A DNA stretch of 64,000 nucleotides from Bacillus wiedmannii (lineage in GTDB: Bacteria > Bacillota > Bacilli > Bacillales > Bacillaceae_G): positions 1-64,000 of the forward strand of contig NZ_LOBC01000072.1 of NCBI RefSeq assembly GCF_001583695.1, read 5' to 3'. Below the pieces are notes generated by a model. That model ran no database searches and was not told where the DNA came from. It saw only the letters and a list, made by a program, of their open reading frames with translations. The position numbers were made by a program, and so were the translations under genes. Below are positions 27,738 to 37,257 of the stretch, piece by piece (the stretch's first letter is position 1; the number at the start of each line of letters is the position of its first letter).

Positions 27738-27799
27738 TTAGACATAGTAAACTGGATGTTTATCTTAGAATACCTCTTTCTCCAATTCACTATGTCTAA
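27738..27799. repeat. 18-nt inverted repeat between galU and GT2 gene
   Basis: TTAGACATAGTAAACTGG (27738-27755) and CCAATTCACTATGTCTAA (27782-27799) pair at 16 of 18 positions around a 26-nt loop. There is no T run, so it is not a standard terminator. It would be in the leader of the GT2-gtrA mRNA or the 3' UTR of galU. Confidence 0.6.
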
Positions 27800-27820
27800 C
27801 CTCACATATTTATAAATAAG

Positions 27821-28711
27821 TTAATTTTTCACAGTATTTTTTTGTCCGTTCACAATTTCTTCCATGATTGCTAATAAATCATCTTTTAACTCTTCATGTT
27901 GTAACGCCATTTCGATTGTTGTTTGAATAAAGCCTAACTTCTCTCCAACATCATAACGCTTTCCTTCAAAATCGTATGCAAACACACGTTGGATTTCGTT
28001 TAGCTTTTGGATTGCATCTGTTAATTGAATTTCACCGCCAGCACCAATATGCTGCTCTTCTAAGAAACGGAATATTTCTGGTGTTAACACATAGCGCCCC
28101 ATAATTGCTAAGTTTGAAGGTGCCTCACCTAGAGCCGGTTTTTCAACAAATTGCTTCACTTGATAACGGCGACCCTCTTTTTCTAATGGGTCAATAATAC
28201 CATAGCGATGCGTTTCATTTTCTGGAACAGTTTGCACACCGATCACAGATGAAAGTGTATGCTCATACTCATCGATAAGCTGTTTTAAACAAGGTTTTTC
28301 AGCTTGTACAATATCATCACCAAGAAGAACAGCAAATGGCTCATCGCCGATGAACTTACGAGCACACCATACTGCATGTCCTAAACCTTGTGGTTCTTTT
28401 TGACGAATATAGTGAATATCTACCATTTTCGAAGATGCTTGTACTTTTTCAAGTAAATCATATTTTTTCTTCTCTAATAAGTTTTGCTCTAATTCAAATG
28501 CATTGTCGAAATGATCTTCAATCGCACGTTTTCCTTTTCCTGTAACGATAATGATATCTTCAATACCAGCCGCTACAGCTTCTTCTACGATATATTGGAT
28601 TGTTGGTTTATCAACAATTGGTAACATTTCTTTAGGCTGTGCCTTTGTAGCTGGTAAAAAACGTGTCCCAAGACCAGCTGCAGGAATAATAGCTTTTCTT
28701 ACTTTTTTCAT
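27821..28711 (-). CDS. galU: UTP-glucose-1-phosphate uridylyltransferase
   Basis: Makes UDP-glucose from UTP and glucose-1-phosphate. 296 residues; N-terminal [20 protein letters not shown] (about 11-30) is the nucleotide-binding signature, with FVEKP and [10 protein letters not shown] further on. SD AAGAGG precedes the ATG. Equivalent to B. subtilis GtaB. Its position between two glycan gene sets, with pgcA 6 kb away, indicates it supplies UDP-glucose for these glycosyltransferases. Confidence 0.96.
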   Translation of the reverse strand: MKKVRKAIIPAAGLGTRFLPATKAQPKEMLPIVDKPTIQYIVEEAVAAGIEDIIIVTGKGKRAIEDHFDNAFELEQNLLEKKKYDLLEKVQASSKMVDIHYIRQKEPQGLGHAVWCARKFIGDEPFAVLLGDDIVQAEKPCLKQLIDEYEHTLSSVIGVQTVPENETHRYGIIDPLEKEGRRYQVKQFVEKPALGEAPSNLAIMGRYVLTPEIFRFLEEQHIGAGGEIQLTDAIQKLNEIQRVFAYDFEGKRYDVGEKLGFIQTTIEMALQHEELKDDLLAIMEEIVNGQKNTVKN

Positions 28712-29213
28712 GCTTATAACCTCTTTCTCTCATCTTTGGTATATATTCATATTTGTCCAAGCAGTAGTTATTTTTATTATTTTTCCCTTATCAAACCATA
28801 TTTATGGGATACATTCTTATCCAAATGAGTATAACTTTTATACTATATATCTATCAATTTTCTTATTAAACTAAAGTTTTTTACATGTTAACTTCTTCAC
28901 TAACTGCAAAAGACACTTCGTACAAATTCTACATGATTGTCTCTTTATTCGTCAAGGTTACTTATTAATCTCTCATGTGCTTCTCCTTATTCTCTACTCA
29001 TGAGCCCCTTTTTTTACTGTATCCTTCGTACAATTGGTCCTAAAAAGCGTAGCGAATCTGACAAATATGGACTTATTTCCTTTTGCAAAAAAGCTAAATA
29101 AGTGCATGTTAATAAACATGTGAACGGCCACGTAAATATATATCTTTAAAATTATATAATTTAATTTTTTTTACCATAACAATTTCAAATTATACGTAAA
29201 CTTTTACTAAACT
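28712..29213. other. 502-bp intergenic region upstream of galU
   Basis: No gene is supported here. It holds the galU promoter (28828-28857), a loose CTCATG/CATGAG hairpin with T run near 28972-29016, and a small CATGTT/AACATG palindrome near 29105-29120. Confidence 0.5.
28828..28857 (-). promoter_or_regulatory. candidate galU promoter
   Basis: On the minus strand TTGATA (28857) and TATACT (ending 28828) are 18 bp apart, about 117 bp upstream of the galU ATG. Confidence 0.55.
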
Positions 29214-30458
29214 CTATTTTTTATTTTGAATATAGTAACGACCTAATAATACATAGAATAGGAATAACATGGCTATGAAGTAACTCATTCCTTCTGGTGA
29301 ATCCATCAAAATATTGATTGAGACCGCCGTAACAACTAAATGCCATACACTTTTTGCATCTAGACTAATGTTATACATTATATTACCATCTACGAATTCT
29401 TCTATTAATGAATTGTTAAATATATGTGAAAGTACACATACGATTACAATGATCATTAATACAAGATAATGTACTTCAACAACAGGTGAGAATAACAGCA
29501 TAAGCGCTGTAACGAGGACAAACTCCAACGAGCTGTCTTTTTTACATTTTCTAATAACTAGAAATGTAATTGCTAATAGTATTACGACATACACAAGGTG
29601 AGTTATACTCATTGAATCGTGTGGGAAATATGTCTTTAATACTCCTTTAAATGAGCTATCCCAAGGTGCTCCACCATGCATTTCATTAATTCCATTTACA
29701 ACAAACAAATCATTTGTTACATATTCCCAAGCTACATTCCATCCAACTATAGCAATAGTAATCCCTGATGTAATAATCGTTGTAATCACAGCGCTTAAAA
29801 ACACCTTCCACTCTTTCTTATATAGGAAGTATACAAGAAAAATACCCGGTAGTAATTTAAAACTAGTAGCAAAAACAATCGGAATCCCTGCCAACCACTT
29901 ATGTTTAGATTGATAAAAATAATATGTTAAACATACTAAAAAGAAGATTAAACGATTGGATTGTCCCCAATAAAAATCAGCAAATACTGGATAAATAATA
30001 ATAGCCGCAGAAAACAAGAGATACTTTACCCCTTTTGCCCTTCCTTTATACGCAGCTTGTATTACGAAACATACACCTAATATGAATAATATGCTATTGA
30101 ACATGGTCCATAAAAGGCGTGCTTTTTCATAAGGAAATGCTGCGAACCACGAAAGAAATACAGCGAACTGTGGTGGATACATATAGTATCCTAGTGCACC
30201 TTTTGTTTCACCATATAGTTGACGAAATGTCTCCATTTGATGGTCCAAATCATACATCATGCTTATAGCATTATCATTCCAAATTGTATGAAATGCATAG
30301 TAAAAGAAATGAAAATCATCAAACATCCACCCTAACATTGCAGGCTCTTTATAAAGTAGCCATAGGACTTGATATCCTAGCGAGTACCCAATTGCCCCTA
30401 ACAAACATATTAAGGAGATAACCTTAAACATTTTCTCACTTATTTTTATATTTACCAT
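29214..30458 (-). CDS. GT87/DUF2029-type membrane glycosyltransferase
   Basis: A 414-residue protein with about 10-11 helices. DDFHFFYYA (about 46-54) gives the acidic residues of the first GT-C loop; YYMYPPQFAVFLSWFA and GQSNRLIFFLV are typical of the GT87 (polyprenyl-phosphate-sugar dependent) family. It would use a lipid-linked sugar outside the membrane. SD GGAGGAG precedes the ATG. It is the last gene of the minus-strand operon beginning near 34.4 kb, after a strong hairpin. Confidence 0.8.
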   Translation of the reverse strand: MVNIKISEKMFKVISLICLLGAIGYSLGYQVLWLLYKEPAMLGWMFDDFHFFYYAFHTIWNDNAISMMYDLDHQMETFRQLYGETKGALGYYMYPPQFAVFLSWFAAFPYEKARLLWTMFNSILFILGVCFVIQAAYKGRAKGVKYLLFSAAIIIYPVFADFYWGQSNRLIFFLVCLTYYFYQSKHKWLAGIPIVFATSFKLLPGIFLVYFLYKKEWKVFLSAVITTIITSGITIAIVGWNVAWEYVTNDLFVVNGINEMHGGAPWDSSFKGVLKTYFPHDSMSITHLVYVVILLAITFLVIRKCKKDSSLEFVLVTALMLLFSPVVEVHYLVLMIIVIVCVLSHIFNNSLIEEFVDGNIMYNISLDAKSVWHLVVTAVSINILMDSPEGMSYFIAMLFLFYVLLGRYYIQNKK

Positions 30459-30498
30459 TTATTCTCCTCCAAAGCATTATTATGAGACCCATAAAGAA

Positions 30499-30551
30499 GG
30501 TGACATAAGAAAAGCAGAAATCCAGTATATTTCTGCTTCGCTTATGTCACC
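30499..30551 (-). terminator. large hairpin between DUF2304 and GT87 genes
   Basis: GGTGACATAAG/CTTATGTCACC outer stem plus AAGCAGAAAT/ATTTCTGCTT inner stem. The T run on the minus strand is weak, so partial readthrough to the GT87 gene is plausible. Confidence 0.65.
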
Positions 30552-30558
30552 TATTTAA

Positions 30559-30954
30559 TTATACAGTTACTTTCTGTTTTTCTTCTTTTTCTTTATGAGT
30601 TAATAATTTTCGCTTCATTTTTTCATTTTCATGCTGATAAATAGCTATAACTTGCGTCAATTCTTTAATTCGAATGGAAGATCTCGAAACTACAACAGTT
30701 AAGAAAAATAAAACACATGTTACAAAAAGGAATCCCAAAAAGAATAGCGCATTTATCGGTGTAGCAACTCCCAATAAATATGAAACCACATCAATTGATT
30801 TTGGGAAAATCCCAATCATTAAAATACCGATTAACACTCCATACCATGTTAATACATATTTCAATTCCAATTTTTCTTTACGGACTAGGTTTGTAAAAAT
30901 AATTAATCCTACTATAACTCCTAAAATAATTAATATTTGAAGGCGAATTGTCAC
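30559..30954 (-). CDS. DUF2304 membrane protein
   Basis: A 131-residue protein with three helices (about 5-22, 33-53, 66-90) and a charged coiled-coil tail. The start is GTG with SD AAAGGAG, overlapping the GT2 stop by four bases (translational coupling). DUF2304 genes commonly accompany GT2 enzymes that lack membrane helices; I infer a membrane anchor or partner role. Confidence 0.82.
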   Translation of the reverse strand: MTIRLQILIILGVIVGLIIFTNLVRKEKLELKYVLTWYGVLIGILMIGIFPKSIDVVSYLLGVATPINALFFLGFLFVTCVLFFLTVVVSRSSIRIKELTQVIAIYQHENEKMKRKLLTHKEKEEKQKVTV

Positions 30955-31667
30955 GAAGCATTCTCCTTTCTTTTAGGTTTTAATCGATCAATTGTAATCG
31001 CAAGTGTTACTTTAATCATATAGTAAATGGCTTTGTAATTTACTATTGAAGATGTCCCGCCCATTCTTTCTCGCATAAGTACTGGAACTTCTTTTACTTC
31101 ATAATTTTTTCTAATTACAGCAACAATACTTTCCGGCTCTGGATAGTCTTTTGGATAGTACTCACAAAATTCATTAGTAATTTTACGATTTACCATTCTA
31201 AATCCAGAAGTCGCATCCGTTATTCTCTTTCCAGATACAATTTTGATTAATTTTTCAAAGAAACGAATCCCAACTCTTCTAGTAAATGAAGACTGGAATC
31301 CTTCTTTATTAATAAAACGTGAGCCAATAACCATATCTGCTCCCGTATCTTCCATTTCTTTAAGAAGGGCTCCTAAATAGGCCGCATCATGTTGTCCATC
31401 ACCATCAAATTGTACCGCAACATCATATCCATGGCGCTGAGCATACTTATAACCAGTCTGCATGCCTCCACCAATTCCTAAATTGATCGGTAAACTTACA
31501 TAATTAAAATTATTATCTTTACATATTTGCTCTGTATCATCTTTTGAGCAATCATTGATAATAACATAATCAAAATCTGGAGCATTCTTCTCTATATCCT
31601 CTACAACGTGTATTAAGTTCGTTGATTCATTGTAAGCAGGAATAATAATCAACTTCTTTTTTAACAA
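30951..31667 (-). CDS. GT2 glycosyltransferase (dolichol-P-sugar synthase-like)
   Basis: A 238-residue GT-A enzyme: IIIPAYNESTNL (about 7-18), FDGDGQHD (DXD, about 87-94), GSRF and TSGFRMVNR. Unlike the GT2 at 26673 it has no clear C-terminal helices. It likely charges undecaprenyl phosphate with a sugar. Start TTG, with GAGGG nearby. Coupled to DUF2304 by a four-base overlap; 24 bp after the DUF2142 gene. Confidence 0.85.
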   Translation of the reverse strand: MLKKKLIIIPAYNESTNLIHVVEDIEKNAPDFDYVIINDCSKDDTEQICKDNNFNYVSLPINLGIGGGMQTGYKYAQRHGYDVAVQFDGDGQHDAAYLGALLKEMEDTGADMVIGSRFINKEGFQSSFTRRVGIRFFEKLIKIVSGKRITDATSGFRMVNRKITNEFCEYYPKDYPEPESIVAVIRKNYEVKEVPVLMRERMGGTSSIVNYKAIYYMIKVTLAITIDRLKPKRKENAS

Positions 31668-31691
31668 TTGGAATCCCTCACTCCACTAATT

Positions 31692-33653
31692 TTAATAAAA
31701 ATATCCTAGCATAAACACATTTGCATACAATAGCATACAACATGCTAATCTGGCTGAGCGTTGCGCTGTTAACTCTGAGTGTTGTTTCACATTCATTCTT
31801 TCATTAAAGATGAACAATACAATTGGAATGACAGGTAAGAAATATCTTCCTTGTAAACCGCTAATGAAATCTGCACCAACTTCAGACCATGTTAAATATA
31901 AGCTTAACATAACTAGCCCAACTACACTTGTAATTGTGATTATAAAGACTGCATAATCGAAGTTACGTAATTTAAATCCATCTTCGCTATAATCAAAAAT
32001 GGCTGTCATTACAAGTCCTATCATACTAATAAGCACAATACCACTCATTAAATGAGTTACCCATCCAACTTGATTTAGCATGTTCATCCACATGCTCATT
32101 CCACTTTCAAATGTTCCAAAGAAAGCTTTCATTACTTCAACTGGATGCTCTAGTATAAACTTCAATTGACTAACAGGATTAATTTTTTCATTTGGATTAA
32201 TAGTTCCCACAAATTTCATTACGAATAGGTTCCAAGAACTCATTATCAAACCTGGTATTCCTGCCAGTAATAAAAATGACATAACACCTTGCATTTTTGT
32301 ACGGAATAAATCCCTTCCAATAAACGCAAAAATCAAGAATGATAACGGCCAATACGTAAATTTACATAATACTATTAAGATTAATAAAACAATTGGAATA
32401 ATAAAATCTTTAATTCCTAACGTATTCTTTTCAGAACGCATAAGCTTCTGCAACATTACAGCAATAAACAGGTAATTTAACCCCATCAGCATTGCATCTG
32501 CTGAAAACGACGCACCCAATGATACAAACAATGGAAATGCCGCTAAAAATGCTAACGTATTTTTCAACCTTGGAATAATTTTTATCGCAAGAGCACTCAA
32601 AGCAATATACACAGCTAAATTAAAAATCCTTCCTAACATTAGCGCACTAAAAGCTTTTAGCCCCAATAGATTAGCAATAATTAAGCCAAGAGCTTGTGGA
32701 ATATAAGGAATTGGTGTATAAACAGCTGTTGTGGGTTGCTCTACAAAATTCGTTTTATCTGCAAATGTATAGGTATCCCAAATATCACTCTTAGCCCTAT
32801 CGTATCTTTCGCCATTTGCCAATAACCCATAAGTTGTTTCAAATTGATTCGGGCGTGGCATATCATCAATATTCTCTGGTAAGTTAACGCCCACTTTATC
32901 TCCCTGTTTTGTAGAGAGAAGATTCCCTAAGCTAATATCATACGCTTTTGCAAAATGGAAGTTTTCATCAGTTGCCTCAAAAAGTGGATTATTGAAACTG
33001 AACATAACCCCCATTATTCCGGTAACAACGACAAAATTTTTAACTGTGTTATTACCAATAAGGAATAAAGCTAATAAAGTAGCTAATGCGGTAACAACTG
33101 CTTTTCCAACCTTAAACCAATCAAGCTGATCATATGCTACCTTTGCAGCTATCGCTTGTCCACTTTCTTCTTTACCATTAACAGTCAGCTTTTCATCTGG
33201 AGACAATGATGCCCCTGTACGAATAGTAACTTTTTCGCCATTTTCAGCTTCTACTATTTTTACTTTCAAGACAGCATCTTTATTTATGTCTTTTTCAATA
33301 GGAATTATAATACTGCTCTTAAAATGAGGATCCTTAATGTAATTTTCTCCGCCCCATGTTTTTAAATCGACTCTTTCTTTACTCACGATTTTCCCTTTAG
33401 CCGAGAGCTCATACTCTAACACAGCGTTTTTATGATAACTTTCACTTGTAAGAGGTAACAGCAAATGCTTTGGGTTTTCACCTGCAAAATGAATCTCTTG
33501 ACGCACTTCTTCACCTTGCGCTAAATCAATCATCTTATATTTGCTATAAACAAGACTCTTATTTACAGTGTGTATAGGTCCCGTCAAAAACACATATAAA
33601 ACTGCACAAAAAACTATAAAAAAAGATAAAAATATCTTTTTTCTTCCTATCAT
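31692..33653 (-). CDS. DUF2142 GT-C-like membrane protein
   Basis: A 653-residue protein. After one N-terminal helix comes an extracellular beta-rich domain (about 30-180), then about 11 helices. FEATDENFHFAKAYD (about 226-240) carries acidic residues in the position of a GT-C catalytic loop. DUF2142 proteins are membrane proteins of surface-polysaccharide loci. Probably transfers or modifies lipid-linked sugars outside; activity not proven. SD GAGGTG precedes the ATG. Confidence 0.8.
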   Translation of the reverse strand: MIGRKKIFLSFFIVFCAVLYVFLTGPIHTVNKSLVYSKYKMIDLAQGEEVRQEIHFAGENPKHLLLPLTSESYHKNAVLEYELSAKGKIVSKERVDLKTWGGENYIKDPHFKSSIIIPIEKDINKDAVLKVKIVEAENGEKVTIRTGASLSPDEKLTVNGKEESGQAIAAKVAYDQLDWFKVGKAVVTALATLLALFLIGNNTVKNFVVVTGIMGVMFSFNNPLFEATDENFHFAKAYDISLGNLLSTKQGDKVGVNLPENIDDMPRPNQFETTYGLLANGERYDRAKSDIWDTYTFADKTNFVEQPTTAVYTPIPYIPQALGLIIANLLGLKAFSALMLGRIFNLAVYIALSALAIKIIPRLKNTLAFLAAFPLFVSLGASFSADAMLMGLNYLFIAVMLQKLMRSEKNTLGIKDFIIPIVLLILIVLCKFTYWPLSFLIFAFIGRDLFRTKMQGVMSFLLLAGIPGLIMSSWNLFVMKFVGTINPNEKINPVSQLKFILEHPVEVMKAFFGTFESGMSMWMNMLNQVGWVTHLMSGIVLISMIGLVMTAIFDYSEDGFKLRNFDYAVFIITITSVVGLVMLSLYLTWSEVGADFISGLQGRYFLPVIPIVLFIFNERMNVKQHSELTAQRSARLACCMLLYANVFMLGYFY

Positions 33654-33720
33654 GCTACAAACACCTCGATTATATTATTTTCTAAATATCGGCATACAGT
33701 AGATGCACGAAAAATGACTT

Positions 33721-34059
33721 TTACTGAATGCAAAACACAATAATGCCTATAATAATAATCAGATTTCCGAATATCTTCCTTCTCGTTATTTTTTCACCAA
33801 GAAAATACCAACTGAATATTAAAATAAAAATATAACTAAGCGATTCAATAACAGGCGCTTGTTTTAATGGAACACCTTTCAAGGCAATTACATTTAATCC
33901 AGCGTTAATTACAAATAAAGAATATCCTACAATTACGTAGCGATTTACATATTCCTTCCACTTTGTATCATAATTCGATAATGTTGCCTTCTTTAATAAA
34001 ATTTGCGAATAGTTTGCTAAAACAACTCCAAAAATGTAAAGCAACACAAATTTATTCAT
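33721..34059 (-). CDS. EamA/SMR-like half transporter (ArnF-like)
   Basis: A 112-residue protein with four helices; the end FSWYFLGEKITRRKIFGNLIIIIGI is the EamA/SMR hallmark. Its start overlaps the sister gene by eight bases, suggesting a heterodimer like ArnE/ArnF, which flips undecaprenyl-phosphate-aminoarabinose. Here it probably flips the lipid-linked sugar made by the GT2 enzyme of the same operon. Confidence 0.78.
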   Translation of the reverse strand: MNKFVLLYIFGVVLANYSQILLKKATLSNYDTKWKEYVNRYVIVGYSLFVINAGLNVIALKGVPLKQAPVIESLSYIFILIFSWYFLGEKITRRKIFGNLIIIIGIIVFCIQ

Positions 34060-34393
34060 CTTTTACCACCACGACAATCCCTATAATAATAATGACTGCA
34101 CCAACCAAATTATTCCATTTTATTGTATCGCCGAAGAACACCACTGACCATAATAGTCCCCATAAAATAATGACTCCCCGATGTGAATACGCTTTAGATA
34201 TTTCAAATGGTTTAATAACTTGCTGCCAAATAATTGCGTATCCAAATAAAAGAATTACAAGAATCATGTAGGCAATAAAAAAAGAAATTGATCCAACTGA
34301 AAAGTTTGCCGCCCATTTCATATACACCATTATGATAGAGTATAAAAAAAAGGCAACATGTAAAAATATATAATGCTTCATTGATGCTTTCAT
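34052..34393 (-). CDS. EamA/SMR-like half transporter (ArnE-like)
   Basis: A 113-residue four-helix protein, partner of the overlapping downstream gene. GVIILWGLLWSVVFFGDTIKWNNLVG corresponds to the C-terminal EamA half. Start: ATG at 34393 with weak GAGAG; an alternative ATG at 34381 is possible. First gene of the minus-strand operon that continues to the GT87 gene. Confidence 0.75.
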   Translation of the reverse strand: MKASMKHYIFLHVAFFLYSIIMVYMKWAANFSVGSISFFIAYMILVILLFGYAIIWQQVIKPFEISKAYSHRGVIILWGLLWSVVFFGDTIKWNNLVGAVIIIIGIVVVVKDE

Positions 34394-34610
34394 ACACTCA
34401 ACTCTCTTTTTTTAAAATTGATAGTTATATCATCACTTTTTTACAAATTGTCATTTTTAGTTTATATACACACGAAACAAATTTTAACATAATTGATCCA
34501 AAATTTCATTCTGAACTTAATTAAATGCATCTACTGATTGCGTCCAATTTGTGACAATAAAACCAACTACTGATAAAAATTCGAACAAGAAAATTTACTC
34601 CAAGTTTCAA

Positions 34611-34649
34611 AAAAAAAAGCATGAGCACCTAACGCTCATGCTTTTTTAA
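34611..34649 (-). terminator. pgcA terminator
   Basis: AAAAAAGCATGAGC/GCTCATGCTTTTTT, 14-bp perfect stem, 7-nt loop, T runs both sides. Confidence 0.93.
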
Positions 34650-34653
34650 TATA

Positions 34654-36381
34654 TTATTGAACTCGGTTCATAATATCATTCTTTATACTTTCAAGTTTTT
34701 CTTCACTATGTTGTAGCGTACTTCCCTGCACCCCAAAATAAAATTTGATTTTAGGCTCTGTCCCAGACGGACGTAAACAGAACCAAGAACCATCTTCAAG
34801 GTAATACTTTAACACATTTGATTTTGGTAAATGTATTTCCTCTGTTCCATCCCCTATAATTTTTGTTCTCAAGCTTGCTTTATAATCTTCAGCAATTGTA
34901 ACTTTTAAACCAGCTACTTCTACAGGACAATTTCCACGGAATGTTGTCATCAAGTTTTGAATTTGTTCTGCGCCATCTTTTCCTTTTAAGGTCAATGACA
35001 CAAGTCCCTCACGGAAATAACCATGTTTTTCAAACACTTCAAGCAATCCATCATACAATGTCTTTCCTTGCGCCTTATAATATGCTGCAACCTCACATGC
35101 GAATAAAACAGATTGAACAGCATCTTTATCCCGACAGAATGGCTTAATTAAATAACCATAGCTTTCCTCGTAACCGAATTGGAATTCATATTGTCCGCTT
35201 TCTTCATACTGCTTAATTTTCTCGCCAATAAATTTAAATCCAGTTAACGTATCAACTGTATCTAAACCGTACGCTTTCGCAATTGTGCGACCAATTTCAG
35301 ACGTTACGATTGTTTTTAATACAACACCGTTCTCTGGAAGCGTTCCGTTTTCTTTCTTTTGAGATAGTAAGTAATCAAGCATTAATGCACCTGTTTGGTT
35401 ACCAGTTAACACTTGGAACTCACCATCATGATTGCGAACTGCTACTCCTAGACGGTCTGCATCAGGATCAGTTGCGATTAACACATCTGCGCCAATTTTT
35501 TCACCGTCACGAATTGCATACTCAAACGCTGCGTGCTCTTCTGGATTCGGTGATTTCACTGTAGAGAAGTTTGGATCTGGTAACTCTTGTTCTTTTACAA
35601 CCGTTACATCTGTAAATCCAACTTCTTCTAAACCACGGCGTACAGAAATATTTGATGTTCCGTGTAATGGTGTAAAGACGATCTTTAAGTCCTTACCAAC
35701 CTTTTGCACCATTTCTTTATTAATAATGACATTGTTCAATTCTGCTGCATATGCATCATCTACTTCTTGTCCAATAATATGTAATAAACCATTAGCTTTT
35801 AATTGCTCCACGTCAGCTACTTCAACTGTTAACTCATCTTCTACTGCATTTACATAGCTAATTAACTCATCAGCTTCTTTTGGAGGCAATTGTCCACCAT
35901 CTTCACCGTATACTTTATACCCGTTATATTCAGGCGGATTATGGCTTGCCGTAAGAACGATTCCACTTACTGTATGTAAATGACGAACTGCGAAAGAAAG
36001 CACTGGCGTTGGGCGTAAGCTTTCAAACACGTATGTTTTAATACCATGTGCACCAAGTGTTGCAGCTACTTCCATTGCAAACTCTGGAGATTTATGACGA
36101 GAATCATACGCAACAACAACACCACGTGCTTTTGCTTCCTCTCCTTGTTTCTCAATAAATTGAGCTAAACCTTCTGTCGCCTTACGTACTGTATATACGT
36201 TCAAACGGTTTGTTCCAGCACCAAGTTCACCACGCATACCGCCTGTACCAAATTCTAAATTTTTGTAGAAACTGTCTTCAATTTTCTTTACATCTTGTTT
36301 CATTTCCTCTAACTCTTGTTTTAACTCTATATCCAAACTAGCAAATGTATTCCAGCGTTCATATTCTTTTTTCCATTCCAT
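34654..36381 (-). CDS. pgcA: phosphoglucomutase PgcA
   Basis: Interconverts glucose-6-phosphate and glucose-1-phosphate, the step before GalU. 575 residues of the alpha-D-phosphohexomutase family. The phosphoserine is S146 in [13 protein letters not shown]; metal loop [10 protein letters not shown] (about 304-313); sugar loop GYEESYGYL; phosphate loop [20 protein letters not shown] fixes the ATG at 36381; an upstream start at 36411 is not supported. Phosphomannomutase activity is also possible in this family. Confidence 0.95.
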   Translation of the reverse strand: MEWKKEYERWNTFASLDIELKQELEEMKQDVKKIEDSFYKNLEFGTGGMRGELGAGTNRLNVYTVRKATEGLAQFIEKQGEEAKARGVVVAYDSRHKSPEFAMEVAATLGAHGIKTYVFESLRPTPVLSFAVRHLHTVSGIVLTASHNPPEYNGYKVYGEDGGQLPPKEADELISYVNAVEDELTVEVADVEQLKANGLLHIIGQEVDDAYAAELNNVIINKEMVQKVGKDLKIVFTPLHGTSNISVRRGLEEVGFTDVTVVKEQELPDPNFSTVKSPNPEEHAAFEYAIRDGEKIGADVLIATDPDADRLGVAVRNHDGEFQVLTGNQTGALMLDYLLSQKKENGTLPENGVVLKTIVTSEIGRTIAKAYGLDTVDTLTGFKFIGEKIKQYEESGQYEFQFGYEESYGYLIKPFCRDKDAVQSVLFACEVAAYYKAQGKTLYDGLLEVFEKHGYFREGLVSLTLKGKDGAEQIQNLMTTFRGNCPVEVAGLKVTIAEDYKASLRTKIIGDGTEEIHLPKSNVLKYYLEDGSWFCLRPSGTEPKIKFYFGVQGSTLQHSEEKLESIKNDIMNRVQ

Positions 36382-36567
36382 TTTAAATTCTCTCCTCTCA
36401 ATCAAACACAATTTAATTATATGGTGAAAATGATATTTTCCTCAATACTATATTTAATACTCACAAAAACTTTTACATTAAATGTATAAAACAGCACCCC
36501 TTATGAATACTTTTTGTATAAATTGAAAAGCTATACATAAATATATTCTCGAATAAGGTGAGGTACA

Positions 36568-37176
36568 ATGCAAGAATGGGCGCTTAAACCAGAAATACAA
36601 CAACATATCCAAGAGATTATCAAAGATATTTCCCTTGCACTTCAAGATATGCAAAACACATTAGAGAACAATGATAAATGCCTTTTATGTAAAGTCGAAG
36701 ATATACATAAATTACTATTACAAATTCAATCAACAACCGCTTCTTACTATCTCAAAACATATTTATCACCATATACAGATTGCTATATCCAACTATTAAC
36801 TGCAATCAGGCAATTATCTCAAAAACGCCATGGAGCTCTTATTATTATAGAAAGAGAAAAATCATTAGAAGCATATATCCAATCTGGTATAGAAATTCAG
36901 GCTCATTTAACAGTTCCGTTACTAGAATCTATTTTTTACCCAGGAAACTCACTTCATGACGGTGCTGTTCTTGTAAAAAATAACCATATTATATCAGCAG
37001 CAAATATACTACCCTTATCGCAACAAGCTTTGACATCCAATCGAAAGTTAGGAACACGTCACCGCGCAGCAATTGGACTCTCTGAAGTCAGTGATGCACT
37101 TATTTTTGTTGTATCTGAGGAAACTGGTATAACGTCATTTGCCTTAGATGGAACCTTATATACATTTTCATTATGA
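36568..37176 (+). CDS. cdaS: CdaS, spore diadenylate cyclase
   Basis: Makes cyclic di-AMP from two ATP. A 202-residue protein: N-terminal helical autoinhibitory domain (about 1-75) and DAC domain with DGA (131-133, in SLHDGAV) and RHR (164-166, in GTRHRAAIG). No transmembrane segment, which separates it from CdaA. In B. subtilis CdaS is made in the forespore and affects germination. SD AAGGTGAGG precedes the ATG. A convincing sigma-G promoter could not be picked out. Confidence 0.93.
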   Translation: MQEWALKPEIQQHIQEIIKDISLALQDMQNTLENNDKCLLCKVEDIHKLLLQIQSTTASYYLKTYLSPYTDCYIQLLTAIRQLSQKRHGALIIIEREKSLEAYIQSGIEIQAHLTVPLLESIFYPGNSLHDGAVLVKNNHIISAANILPLSQQALTSNRKLGTRHRAAIGLSEVSDALIFVVSEETGITSFALDGTLYTFSL

Positions 37177-37184
37177 AACATATA

Positions 37185-37240
37185 ATACACTTATATTTCC
37201 TCGCATAGCAGGAATTTTCTTTCTGCTAATTGAAGTGTAT
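37185..37240 (+). repeat. nested hairpin between cdaS and a lipoprotein gene
   Basis: Outer arms ATACACTT/AAGTGTAT (37185-37192, 37233-37240) enclose TAGCAGGAA/TTTCTGCTA (37206-37214, 37220-37228). No T run follows. Confidence 0.4.
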
Positions 37241-37257
37241 GGGAACAGGGAGGCGAT

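Noticed and set aside
35432-35857. 141-codon plus-strand frame antisense to pgcA
   Set aside because: Shadow of a conserved enzyme gene; no SD or recognisable domain.
36480-36567. sigma-G promoter of cdaS
   Set aside because: Possible -35 and -10 pieces are spaced 21-26 bp, too far apart to support.
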